Assembly (NCBI GenBank): GCA_963705635.1
Contig: CAVPKH010000003.1
Location: 620,001-684,000, forward strand
Origin: VRUE01 sp963705635
GTDB taxonomy: Bacteria; Actinomycetota; Thermoleophilia; Solirubrobacterales; 70-9
Direction: 5' to 3'
DNA length: 64,000 nt
Shown here piece by piece: positions 49,812 through 56,837 of the stretch. The notes under the pieces are model-generated. The model had not been told where the DNA came from, made no database searches, and saw nothing but the letters and a program-made list of their open reading frames with translations. Positions within the stretch are counted from its first letter, which is position 1, and every line of letters starts with the position of its first letter. Both the position numbers and the translations under genes were made by a program.

Positions 49812-50264
49812 TGAAGAAGGTCGCGGCGCTTCTCGCCCTTGCCCTCACATCAGCTCGCCCTAGTCGCCTGTGGCAGCAGCGGCGACTCGAGCTCATCGAC
49901 CCCGAGCACGAGCGGCGGTGGTGAATCCACCAGCGGCGCCGCGGCCGGCGGTGGCCAGGAAGAAGCCGGCGGTGGAGGCTCGAGCATCAAGTTCGAAGCC
50001 GATCCCAACGGAGAACTCGCCTACACGACCACCACGGCGTCGGCAAAGGCCGGCAATGTGACGATCGACTTCAAAAACCCGCAGGCGCTGACCCACGACG
50101 TCGCGATCGAAGACTCCAGCGGCGAAGAAGTGGGCGCGACCGAACTGATCGCCAGCGGCTCCGACTCGACCACGGTTGACCTGAAACCGGGCAAATACCA
50201 CTTCTTCTGCACCGTTCCCGGCCACCGCGAAGCCGGCATGGAAGGCGTCCTGACCGTCGAATAG
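49812..50264 (+). CDS. Plastocyanin-like blue copper lipoprotein
   Basis: ATG at 49812 (MKKVAALLALALT) follows CCAGGAAAGG. After a one-base break near 49,850 comes ALVACGSSGDSSSSTPS with the lipobox LVAC, a Ser/Gly-rich spacer, then the cupredoxin fold: IKFEADPNGELAYTTTTASA, GNVTIDFKNPQALTHDVAIE (first His ligand in THDV), SGEEVGATELIASGSDSTTV and DLKPGKYHFFCTVPGHREAG-M with Cys, His and Met ligands. About 150 aa. All four type-1 copper ligands are present, so it should carry electrons at the outer membrane face; its partner is not obvious here. Confidence 0.88.
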
Positions 50265-50276
50265 GCGGCGGGGCCC

Positions 50277-50302
50277 GGGCGCCCTCGACCCGGAGGGCGC
50301 CC
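50277..50302 (+). terminator. Strong G+C hairpin after the cupredoxin gene
   Basis: GGGCGCCCTC-gacccg-GAGGGCGCCC: perfect ten-base arms (50277-50286, 50293-50302) and a six-base loop, 13 bases after the cupredoxin stop. It lacks a T-run, as is common for actinobacterial hairpin terminators. It separates this gene from the TetR gene. Confidence 0.65.
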
Positions 50303-50335
50303 CCGCAGGCTCAGTTGAACACCTGTACAGTCAGC

Positions 50336-50353
50336 GCTGAACATGCGTTCAGC
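50336..50353 (+). promoter_or_regulatory. Palindrome across the tetR start codon, putative autoregulatory operator
   Basis: GCTGAAC-ATGC-GTTCAGC: seven-base arms (50336-50342, 50347-50353) around the ATG at 50343-50345. A second palindrome, CTGTACAG, lies at 50323-50330 and another TGAAC at 50315-50319. TetR-family repressors often bind 15-20-base palindromes next to their own start. Binding here is inference from symmetry and position. Confidence 0.55.
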
Positions 50354-50939
50354 CAATGACGAGCCGACCCGTGAGCTGATCGTCCGGCGAGCCCTCCAGC
50401 TCTTTGGAGAGCGGGGGATCGACGCCACCTCGCTGCGCGAGGTGGCCAGGGCGGCAGGGGTATCCCCCGCCCTGATCGTCCACCACTTCAGTGGCAAGGG
50501 CGGCCTGGTCGAGGCCGCCGACGAGGCCGCCCTGCGGGCGTTCGGCGCCGCCTACGAATCGGCCGAGCCAGCCGAGGCGCCCGCGCTCCTGCGTCAGCGC
50601 GCCGAGCAGACCGCTCGCGTGATGCGCGAGCAGCCCCAGGTCTGCGCCTATCTCGGCAAGGCCCTGGTCGAGGGCACCCCCGGGGCCGCTCGCCTCTTTC
50701 GGCTGATGATCGAAGGAGGGCGGGCCGAGATCGACGCGCTCGCCGAGAGGGGCGCCCTGCGCAACGACGCCGACCGCCTCTGGGCAACGCTCCAGCACTT
50801 CTTCCTGATCTGGGCGCCGCTCAGCTTCCAGCCCCTGCTCGAGCAGGAGGCGCTGGGCGGATCGCTGCTCGACGGCGACAACCTCGAGCGCTGGGTCAGG
50901 GCCAACACCGAGCTGCTCGAGGGAGGGCTCTACCGGTGA
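50343..50939 (+). CDS. TetR-family transcriptional regulator
   Basis: An intact 198-aa protein. N-terminal HTH: RELIVRRALQLFGERGIDAT, SLREVARAAGVSPALIVHHF (recognition helix ALIVHHF), SGKGGLVEAADEAALRAFG. The ligand domain is helical (RQRAEQTARVMREQPQVCAY; LWATLQHFFLIWAPLSFQPL; NLERWVRANTELLEGGLYR). No clear ribosome site precedes the ATG, so a leaderless transcript is possible. The stop overlaps the GTG of the SRPBCC gene (GTGA), hence co-translation. It probably controls this pair through the palindromes at its start. Confidence 0.92.
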   Translation: MRSANDEPTRELIVRRALQLFGERGIDATSLREVARAAGVSPALIVHHFSGKGGLVEAADEAALRAFGAAYESAEPAEAPALLRQRAEQTARVMREQPQVCAYLGKALVEGTPGAARLFRLMIEGGRAEIDALAERGALRNDADRLWATLQHFFLIWAPLSFQPLLEQEALGGSLLDGDNLERWVRANTELLEGGLYR

Positions 50940-51388
50940 GTCGCTGGGAGACCACGAGCACCCTCGAGGCCGGCGTCGCCCCCGCCGCCGTCTGGCAGCG
51001 GGCCTACGCCGACAGCGATGCCTGGCCAAGGTGGAACGCCGAGATCAGGCGCGCCAGCCTCGACCGGCCCCTCGCCCTCGGCGCCACCGCCCGCATCGTC
51101 TTCCGCAGCGGCCTGCGCCTGCGCTTCGAAGTGGTCGAGCACGAGCAGGGCCGCCTCTTCACCGACGAGTCCCGCCTCCCCGGCGCCCGCATGGGCCACC
51201 GCCACCTGGTCGAGCCAACGGCCACTGGCGGCAGCCGCCTCACCAACACGATCTACATCGAGGGCGCGCTCTCACCGCTGTGGCGCCGAATCATCGGACC
51301 GGCCGCGGCGCGAACCCTCCCCGCAGCGCAGCGGGCCGCGGTCGAGCTGGCCCTGCCTCAGCCAACCCGAACGAATCTGGCCGAGTAG
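50936..51388 (+). CDS. SRPBCC (START/Bet v 1-like) ligand-binding protein
   Basis: GTG at 50936 within the tetR stop. The 150-aa protein shows the SRPBCC pattern: WETTSTLEAGVAPAAVWQRA, YADSDAWPRWNAEIRRASLD, GATARIVFRSGLRLRFEVVE, FTDESRLPGARMGHRHLVEP, GSRLTNTIYIEGALSPLWRR, IIGPAAARTLPAAQRAAVEL. The WPxWN motif and C-terminal helix over the cavity are typical. Such proteins bind hydrophobic small molecules or act as polyketide cyclases. Pairing with a TetR repressor suggests that the ligand of the repressor and of this protein may be related. Confidence 0.88.
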   Translation: MSRWETTSTLEAGVAPAAVWQRAYADSDAWPRWNAEIRRASLDRPLALGATARIVFRSGLRLRFEVVEHEQGRLFTDESRLPGARMGHRHLVEPTATGGSRLTNTIYIEGALSPLWRRIIGPAAARTLPAAQRAAVELALPQPTRTNLAE

Positions 51389-52215
51389 CCCGTCGTCGAC
51401 TGCGTATGCCTCGTCGCCGAGCAGGTGAACTTCACCGGGGGTGAGTTGCGGAAGCTCCTGCTGAACCTGAGCGGGGAGCCACCGTATGTGCCGGTCACCC
51501 AGAACTTCGAGAAGTCGCCGTGGGTGAAGCTCAGGGTCTGCCCGCTCGAGTGGTCCCGGTAGGTGACCAATCCGTGAAACTGCTCGACAAAGGCGGCTCC
51601 GTTGAGCTTCCCGCGCAGCGGCGCGGCGTGCCTGTAGTCGACCAGCTCGCGGCCGGTCGGGGAGAAGGTGAGGATCCGCCCGGCGTTCCCCCTGATCGGG
51701 AAGACGCTGCCGTTGAAGGAGGTGAGGTCCGACTCCGAGATCTCCTTCCAGGTCCCGACCAGGCAGGGGTCGATCGGGCTCGTCGCGGTCACCTGCACGG
51801 CCCCCGCTTCGCCGATCAGGAAACCGCTGCCGGTGGCCAGCGCCGTGCAGGTGACCCCCTTCCTCTCCGAGGCGCAGCGGAAGCCGTTCACCTCGGTCTG
51901 CTGCCCGTAGCCGAGGACGGGCGCCCCGTCGTTCCAGTTCTGGATGCAGCCGGCGGCACAGATCGTGGCGGCATCGTCACCGTGGATCTCGGCCAGTCCC
52001 CGCAGCGGCATGTTGCCGCAGAAGACGTAGCGCTCTTCCTCGCTGATCGCACACCAGACCTTGCCGCCGGGCGAGAGGAATTCATCGAGGTGCAGCGTCG
52101 CGCCGCGCGTGCTCGCGCCCGCCGTCGGGACCGCGCCACCGGCGCCGCCAAGGGTCAGCAGAGAGAGGGCGAGCATGGCGGCACGGGCTCCATACCTTGA
52201 ACGGATTCCCCTCAC
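51358..52215 (-). CDS. Secreted protein: DUF6636-like domain plus lipocalin-like C-terminal domain
   Basis: GTG at 52215 gives a basic start and signal core AAMLALSLLTLGGAGGAVPT. Residues ~35-150: FLSPGGKVWCAISEEERYVF, GDDAATICAAGCIQNWNDGA, PVLGYGQQTEVNGFRCASER, GVTCTALATGSGFLIGEAGA. This is the Cys-paired pattern (C..C, LGYG, CxSxxxGxTC, GxGFxI) of DUF6636-like actinobacterial secreted proteins. Residues ~165-285: DPCLVGTWKEISESDLTSFN, GRILTFSPTGRELVDYRHAA, TYRDHSSGQTLSFTHGDFSK, FWVTGTYGGSPLRFS, a beta-barrel-like pattern. 285 aa, intact. Its end overlaps the SRPBCC gene by 31 bases tail to tail. Function unknown. Confidence 0.75.
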   Translation of the reverse strand: MRGIRSRYGARAAMLALSLLTLGGAGGAVPTAGASTRGATLHLDEFLSPGGKVWCAISEEERYVFCGNMPLRGLAEIHGDDAATICAAGCIQNWNDGAPVLGYGQQTEVNGFRCASERKGVTCTALATGSGFLIGEAGAVQVTATSPIDPCLVGTWKEISESDLTSFNGSVFPIRGNAGRILTFSPTGRELVDYRHAAPLRGKLNGAAFVEQFHGLVTYRDHSSGQTLSFTHGDFSKFWVTGTYGGSPLRFSRSFRNSPPVKFTCSATRHTQSTTGYSARFVRVG

Positions 52216-52253
52216 CAAGGCTCCTTCCACCACCGTCGGCCTTGCACTCGGGC

Positions 52254-52727
52254 TCAGGCGACGGGCGCCATCACGCGCGTCACCGAGTCCCCCACGAAGC
52301 AGGGCTTCTCGTTGCCCTCGACCTCGAGGGTGAAGCGGGTGACGACCTGCCACCAGCCGCCGCCCTTCTCGTCGACGGTCACGACCTCGGCGCGGCCGCG
52401 GACCCGTGAGTCGACCGGCACCGGAGCCGGGAAGCGGATCTTGTCCCAGCCGTAGTTGACGCCGAGGGTGAAGCCGCTGGAGCTGATCAGCTGCTTGCGG
52501 AAGCCGTCGACCAGCGAGAGGGTGAGGTTGCCGTGGGCGATCGTGGTGCCGAATGGGCTCTCCGACTTGGCCCGCTCGACGTCGACGTGGATCCACTGAT
52601 CGTCGCCGGAGAGCGCGGCGAAGGCATCGATGTCCTCCTGGGTGACCGTGCGCCACTCGCTCGGGCCGATCTCCTGGCCGAGCAGCGACTGCATGCCCTC
52701 GACGCCCTGGACGTCAACGCTTGCCAT
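52254..52727 (-). CDS. MaoC-like (R)-specific enoyl-CoA hydratase
   Basis: An intact 157-aa hot-dog-fold protein: SLLGQEIGPSEWRTVTQEDI, DAFAALSGDDQWIHVDVERA (catalytic D..H: hydratase-2 motif), KSESPFGTTIAHGNLTLSLV, GVNYGWDKIRFPAPVPVDSR, VRGRAEVVTVDEKGGGWWQV. The length and motifs match bacterial stand-alone MaoC proteins, which hydrate trans-2-enoyl-CoA to the (R)-3-hydroxy form or act on related thioesters. It lies between two secreted-protein genes on the same strand without visible functional link. Confidence 0.92.
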   Translation of the reverse strand: MASVDVQGVEGMQSLLGQEIGPSEWRTVTQEDIDAFAALSGDDQWIHVDVERAKSESPFGTTIAHGNLTLSLVDGFRKQLISSSGFTLGVNYGWDKIRFPAPVPVDSRVRGRAEVVTVDEKGGGWWQVVTRFTLEVEGNEKPCFVGDSVTRVMAPVA

Positions 52728-52738
52728 CGGCGAGCAGT

Positions 52739-55060
52739 CTAGCTGCAGGGCGTGGGGCTGGTGAAGCTGCGGACGTAGGTCTTGTCGAAGCCGCGGCCGT
52801 AGGTGACGGTGAGGCGCGTGTACCAGCGCCGCGAGCCGCAGGATTCGAGCCGGCTGGCCTTCACCTTGGCGCGGGCGCTGAGGCCGGAGTGGCAGCAACC
52901 GCCCGAGACGGTCAGGTGACCGAAGCCGATCGCGGGCGGGGAGCGCCAGCCTTGCCAGTGGATCCGATTGACCAGCCCGAGCGCGCCGATGCCGATGCGG
53001 TGCGGCCGTTCGGCGCACCGCGTCGCCGCCCCCTTGGACCGGGCTAGGCAAGGGCTTGCCTGGGGGCGAACAACCGGCGGTTTCGGTGTGCCTTTTTCCG
53101 GCTGGGGAGGGCTTTCCTCCAGCGGGGGCTCGGGGGAAACCGGGTCGGGCGGCGGCAGCTGCGTTTCGATCCGGAAGCTGTTGGGGTCGCCCTCGTGCAC
53201 GTCCTCGCAGCTCGCTCCAGCCACGTCGCCGAATTCCGGGTGGTCGATCAGCGCCGTGTCATTGCCTTCGCCGCAATCGATCGGCAGATCGTGGTCCCCT
53301 GAGTTGGCGAGGATGCGGTCGCTGCCGGCGCCGCTGACGTAGGTGTCTTCGCCGTCCCAGCCGAGCAGCTGGTTGTCTTCCGAGTCACCGTAAAAGACGT
53401 CGCCGAGGACGGTGCCCTCGAGGTCCTCGATGCCTTCCAGGCTGTCGAGCGTCTCGCCGCCGCTGCCGCAGCTGGGCGCGCCGCCACCCGGTTTTCCGGC
53501 CCTGCCGAGGTCGAGCCGGGCCTCCACCCCCGATTTGGTGAATTTGGCCCAGGAGGCATTGTCGCGATCGGCGCCGCCGCTCAGCAGGTCGCCTTCGCAG
53601 ATCGAGTTGGAGAGGAAGAGGTCGTTGCCGGCGCCGCCGAAGAGCTGGTCGGCGCCGCCGTTGTTGAGCAGGGCGTCGTCGCGACCGAGGGCGTTGAGGA
53701 CGTCGTCGCCGGAATCCGAGCCATCGGCGAGAACGTCCTCGCTTTCCTCGCCGCCGCCGAGTGAATCGCCGCCCTTGCCGCCGGCGATCACGACCCCAAC
53801 CGAAGCGGGAAACCCACTCGCCTGCAGCGCGTCATCGCCGCCGAAGCCGGCGATCACGATCGAGTCGAGCGGCCGGCCCAGCGGGCAGACGACTTTGCCG
53901 CCGCTCGGCGGTTCGCAGCCGGAACCCACATCGACCGCGGCCGACCCGAGCTCAAAGCTGACGCTTGCCGGCGAGTAGGTGGCGGTGACGGCGTCGGCGC
54001 CGCTGCTGCCGGACAGGTAGAGCTGGACGTAGCTCGCGTTCTCGGGCGCCATCGCGCCGACGCTGATCCTGCTCGGGTCGCGCAGGACCACCCCACCGGT
54101 GTTCGCCGCATCGCAGGCGGTCTCGGTGGCGCCGCTCTGGCAGTGGTCGCTGCCGGCGCCGCCGTCGAGGAGGTCTTCGCCTTCGCCGCCGTCGAGATGA
54201 TCACCGTCGGCGCCGCCGCGCAGGGTGTCGTTGCCGCCCCTGCCGAGAATCGCGTCGGCGCCGCCGCCGCCGTAGATCGTCTCCTCGGCGTCGGTGCCGA
54301 CGATGTAGTCGGAGAAGGGGGTGCCGATCACGGTCTCGAACGCCGAGCCTTCGACTTTGTCGACGCCGCCCCCAGCCGGCGCGACGCCGTTGTCGCCGAC
54401 GGTGCCGCCGAGGTCGAGGTAGACACCGCGCTCGTCATCCAGTGGCGGCAGGCCTTTGGCCGCGGCGGAGTCGAAGCTGTGATTGTCGAAGAACCCCGGC
54501 GCGATTCCGGTCGAGTAGCTCAACGTATCGCTGCCGCCGCCGCTATCGAGGATCGTGTCGATCGTGCCGTCGCCACGGACGTAGTCGTCATCGCCTTCGC
54601 CGTCGATCGAGTCGGCGCCGAAGCCACCCGAGAGCCGATCGTTCCCGGGGCCCCCTTTCAGCAGGTCGTCGCCGATGCCGCCGAAGAGCCGGTCATCGCC
54701 CGCGCCCCCGTTGAGGCGATCGTTGCCGCGCTCGCCGTAGACCATGTCGTTGCCGGGCCCGCCTTCGAAGGTCTGGCTGCCGATGCCGAGGCATTCGCTG
54801 GGAGAGCAGGGCAGGAGGGCGGTGATCGGCCCGGGAACGATCACGTCATCGCCGCCTCCCCCGTTGACCGCGGCGACCCCGGGCGGCGCGACGATCACGT
54901 CGTCACACGGCGTCCCCAGGATCGCGTCGCCTGCTCTCGCGGGGCCTTCGGCGCAACTCGGCGCGGCGCGCTCGGCCCCCGCCGCCTGCCCCGCCGGCAA
55001 AACGGCAGCCAGCAGCAGCGCCGCACTGATCGCGCACTGGGATAGGCGTCGCATTGGCAT
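52739..55060 (-). CDS. Secreted RTX (haemolysin-type calcium-binding repeat) protein
   Basis: An intact 773-aa protein with a signal peptide (QCAISAALLLAAVLPAGQAA). Residues ~40-330 carry repeated nonapeptides such as GGPGNDMVYGERGNDRL, GGAGDDRLFGGIGDDLLKGG and GGADGDHLDGGEGEDLLDGG, which coil around calcium ions. A beta domain (~345-430) follows, and a second repeat block (GGKGGDSLGGGEESEDVL; FGGAGNDLFLS; SGAGSDRILANSGDHDLPID). A Pro-rich linker (PPPDPVSPEPPLEESPPQPE) precedes a ~105-residue end with Cys pairs and Tyr/Arg (GGCCHSGLSARAKVKASRLE). Exported, folding upon calcium binding outside. It has no protease or lipase domain. Related proteins are numerous in Thermoleophilia; role unknown. 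Confidence 0.92.
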   Translation of the reverse strand: MPMRRLSQCAISAALLLAAVLPAGQAAGAERAAPSCAEGPARAGDAILGTPCDDVIVAPPGVAAVNGGGGDDVIVPGPITALLPCSPSECLGIGSQTFEGGPGNDMVYGERGNDRLNGGAGDDRLFGGIGDDLLKGGPGNDRLSGGFGADSIDGEGDDDYVRGDGTIDTILDSGGGSDTLSYSTGIAPGFFDNHSFDSAAAKGLPPLDDERGVYLDLGGTVGDNGVAPAGGGVDKVEGSAFETVIGTPFSDYIVGTDAEETIYGGGGADAILGRGGNDTLRGGADGDHLDGGEGEDLLDGGAGSDHCQSGATETACDAANTGGVVLRDPSRISVGAMAPENASYVQLYLSGSSGADAVTATYSPASVSFELGSAAVDVGSGCEPPSGGKVVCPLGRPLDSIVIAGFGGDDALQASGFPASVGVVIAGGKGGDSLGGGEESEDVLADGSDSGDDVLNALGRDDALLNNGGADQLFGGAGNDLFLSNSICEGDLLSGGADRDNASWAKFTKSGVEARLDLGRAGKPGGGAPSCGSGGETLDSLEGIEDLEGTVLGDVFYGDSEDNQLLGWDGEDTYVSGAGSDRILANSGDHDLPIDCGEGNDTALIDHPEFGDVAGASCEDVHEGDPNSFRIETQLPPPDPVSPEPPLEESPPQPEKGTPKPPVVRPQASPCLARSKGAATRCAERPHRIGIGALGLVNRIHWQGWRSPPAIGFGHLTVSGGCCHSGLSARAKVKASRLESCGSRRWYTRLTVTYGRGFDKTYVRSFTSPTPCS

Positions 55061-55182
55061 CCACTATGTGGATACCCGATCGCCGCTCTCCGATGCGGTC
55101 CTCGCCAACTGCCGTGGCCAGCAGAGCATCGCTATCGATTGGCCGGGGGCCGAGCTTCACCTACTCAGCAGCCGCGGTTTGA

Positions 55183-55581
55183 CTAGCGGGCCGCAAGGCG
55201 CAGCGGCGCATGGCGCGCGATCGCGAGGAAGTCGGCGCCTTCGCAGAGCAGCTCCGCCTCGTTGCGAATCGCCACCGTGGCGATCAGGCAGTCGCTGAGC
55301 TTGCGCGGGGTCTCGCCCCGGCCACGGCACAGCCGGTAGAGCTCGGCGGCGTGCTCGTAGTCGGTCGGGCCATCGACCGCCAGGAACTCCAGGCCGTAGA
55401 GCAGGCGCCGCAGCCGGTCGCGATCGGCGTCGTCGCGGGCGCCGGCGAGGATCTCCATCACGATCACGTCGGTGCAAGCCAGCTCGACCCCCTCCTGCAG
55501 CAAGGAGCGCAGATGCAGGTGGGTCGGGCTTTCGGTGCCGCGCAGGAACTCCACCCAGGCGGAGCTGTCAACGAGGATCAC
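55183..55581 (-). CDS. vapC: VapC-family PIN-domain toxin
   Basis: An intact 132-aa PIN ribonuclease. MILVDSSAWVEFLRGTESPT has the first catalytic Asp (D5); ACTDVIVMEILAGARDDADR the Glu of the second motif; GETPRKLSDCLIATVAIRNE the third Asp (SDCLIA), and LLCEGADFLAIARH the fourth acidic position. The start overlaps the vapB stop by four bases, the usual arrangement of type II toxin-antitoxin genes. VapC toxins cleave tRNA or rRNA when free of VapB. Confidence 0.93.
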   Translation of the reverse strand: MILVDSSAWVEFLRGTESPTHLHLRSLLQEGVELACTDVIVMEILAGARDDADRDRLRRLLYGLEFLAVDGPTDYEHAAELYRLCRGRGETPRKLSDCLIATVAIRNEAELLCEGADFLAIARHAPLRLAAR

Positions 55582-55790
55582 GACCCCGGGATCTCTTCCC
55601 CGGCGCGAACCTCGGCGAGGTCGCCGCCCCAGCCTGACCCCTCGGTTGCGAGGACTTCCTCACGGCTCATCGGCTCGCCGACGAGCCTGCGCAGGGCCAG
55701 ATCCACGGCCTCGCGCTTGCTGCGCAATCGATAGAGACGCATCGCGCGGTCAATCAGCAGATCATCGATCTCGATGTTCGTTCTCGCCAT
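55578..55790 (-). CDS. vapB: VapB-type antitoxin
   Basis: ATG at 55790: MARTNIEIDDLLIDRAMRLY, RLRSKREAVDLALRRLVGEP, a ribbon-helix-helix antitoxin of the type that precedes PIN toxins (70 aa). The C-terminal tail MSREEVLATEGSGWGGDLAE would thread into the toxin active site. A symmetric operator lies ten bases upstream. VapB neutralises VapC and normally represses the operon together with it. Confidence 0.92.
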   Translation of the reverse strand: MARTNIEIDDLLIDRAMRLYRLRSKREAVDLALRRLVGEPMSREEVLATEGSGWGGDLAEVRAGEEIPGS

Positions 55791-55799
55791 ATCCCCACG

Positions 55800-55817
55800 A
55801 TACACCTCAGGGTGTAT
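55800..55817 (-). promoter_or_regulatory. Symmetric vapBC operator
   Basis: ATACACC-TCAG-GGTGTAT: seven-base perfect arms, ten bases upstream of the vapB start; a further TACAC occurs at 55821-55825. Position and symmetry fit RHH-antitoxin autoregulation. On the leftward strand ATACACC could also form part of the -10 region. The palindrome lies within 32 bases of the truncated hydrolase copy. Confidence 0.65.
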
Positions 55818-55831
55818 TGCTACACAAGAGC

Positions 55832-56105
55832 TCATTTCACCAGCCTCACTTCGAATCCCGGCACGATCAGCGCGCCGGCGCCGCCGAGCAGAGCGAGGAT
55901 TCGACTCACGTAGGCGGTGGTCTCGGGGATCGGGGGGACGCAACTGCAAGCTTCGACCGGGGCGGGGCCGGCGTTGTAGGCGGGCAGGCCCTCGCCGCCG
56001 GAGAAGGAGCCGTCTCCCCCAGCCGCCTCGCCGAGACCGCCGTTCGCGGCGACCACGTTGCCCGCCTCCGAGCAGGGCGGCGGGCCGGCCTCGAAGCCGT
56101 AGTGC
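55832..56105 (-). pseudogene. Remnant of a VanY-SLT peptidoglycan hydrolase gene, internally deleted
   Basis: This segment copies the 3' part of the intact gene at 58934-60289. 55844-55982 matches 58946-59084 with one difference that I can see, and 55983-56105 matches 59364-59486 with about four. Between the two blocks 93 codons are missing in frame, removing the lytic transglycosylase core with its ESNFNP catalytic Glu; the junction joins GGEGLPA directly to YNAGPAPVEACS. At 56105 the similarity stops and an in-frame TAA stands just beyond. With neither start nor catalytic core this is not functional, but its stop codon and C-terminus (GFEVRLVK) remain. Confidence 0.88.
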
Positions 56106-56134
56106 TTCGAGCTGCGTTAGCGCAGTAACGAGCC

Positions 56135-56542
56135 TCAGTCGGGATAGTGGCCATGAAGGCGCTTATGAGCCCGCTCGTACACAGTCCGCGTTTTCCGGTC
56201 ATCGGGATGGCGCTCACCAAAGGCGATCATGTTCCAAGCCAGACCCCCATCAGGTGCCTGAATTAGCTGAAATACAAAGCCGAATGGTGCTTCCGACGCG
56301 CCTGATCTGCCAAGTGGGACATAGAGCTTGCGGCAGCCAGGCAGTTTTGTTCTCGCAGGGCCATCTGCTTCACAACGGTGCCAAATGAGCCCTGCCAGGC
56401 CAGCTTCGATTTCCTTGCGTGCGTTTTGAGCGTGGATACGAGCTGAGGAACGGCGGTCATAGCGCTCAACCTCCTGCTGCCACTCGACCAAGCCAAACTC
56501 GATCGAAGCGGACGGCAGAGCCCCCCTCGGGATCTTTGGCAT
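56135..56542 (-). CDS. Small basic protein, possible RelE/ParE-like toxin
   Basis: 135 aa, ATG at 56542, three bases after the preceding gene's stop. The N-terminal half is helical (VEWQQEVERYDRRSSARIHA, QNARKEIEAGLAGLIWHRCE). The second half reads LPGCRKLYVPLGRSGASEAP, FGFVFQLIQAPDGGLAWNMI, AFGERHPDDRKTRTVYERAH, KRLHGHYPD: strand-strand-helix with R/K/Y/H residues, resembling the core and C-terminal end of RelE/HigB-fold ribonuclease toxins. The resemblance is by eye and weak. Position after a small acidic protein gene supports a toxin-antitoxin reading. Its G+C is below that of the flanks. Confidence 0.5.
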   Translation of the reverse strand: MPKIPRGALPSASIEFGLVEWQQEVERYDRRSSARIHAQNARKEIEAGLAGLIWHRCEADGPARTKLPGCRKLYVPLGRSGASEAPFGFVFQLIQAPDGGLAWNMIAFGERHPDDRKTRTVYERAHKRLHGHYPD

Positions 56543-56545
56543 CGC

Positions 56546-56764
56546 TTAGCCCTCGCCATCAATGGCGTCGCCTGCCGCAAGACGCTCGAAATCCTCAGCG
56601 GACGCGGGTTTAGTTCCCCGCTCAGCGTGAAGATCGGCTGCCGGAGTGATTGGCGGCTCAATCGTCACGCCACCCTCACGATCCGGCACAACCTCGTAGC
56701 GACGGCCAGCGATCTCAACGAACTCGCCGACCGTCAGGTCGAGCTTCTTAACCGCAGTCGCCAC
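56546..56764 (-). CDS. Small acidic protein, possible antitoxin
   Basis: GTG at 56764 gives 72 aa: VATAVKKLDLTVGEFVEIAG, RRYEVVPDREGGVTIEPPIT, PAADLHAERGTKPASAEDFE, RLAAGDAIDGEG. A short beta-rich N-terminal part (GEFVEIAGRRYEVV) precedes a flexible acidic tail with SAEDFERLAAG, the kind of segment by which antitoxins bind toxins. The frame is open further upstream to 56857, but that would overlap the ATPase gene. Unrecognised family; the antitoxin idea rests on size, charge and the three-base gap to the next gene. Confidence 0.5.
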   Translation of the reverse strand: MATAVKKLDLTVGEFVEIAGRRYEVVPDREGGVTIEPPITPAADLHAERGTKPASAEDFERLAAGDAIDGEG

Positions 56765-56837
56765 AGTCCAATGGTAGCTGCACGAACGCCGGTACACGCC
56801 ACCGCCAAACCGAGGGCGTGAATCGGTCCTCTTCGCG

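Noticed and set aside
52900..55000. CRISPR-like or tandem DNA repeats
   Set aside because: The periodicity is that of RTX nonapeptides within one intact gene; repeats are degenerate and unspaced. No CRISPR array was seen anywhere.
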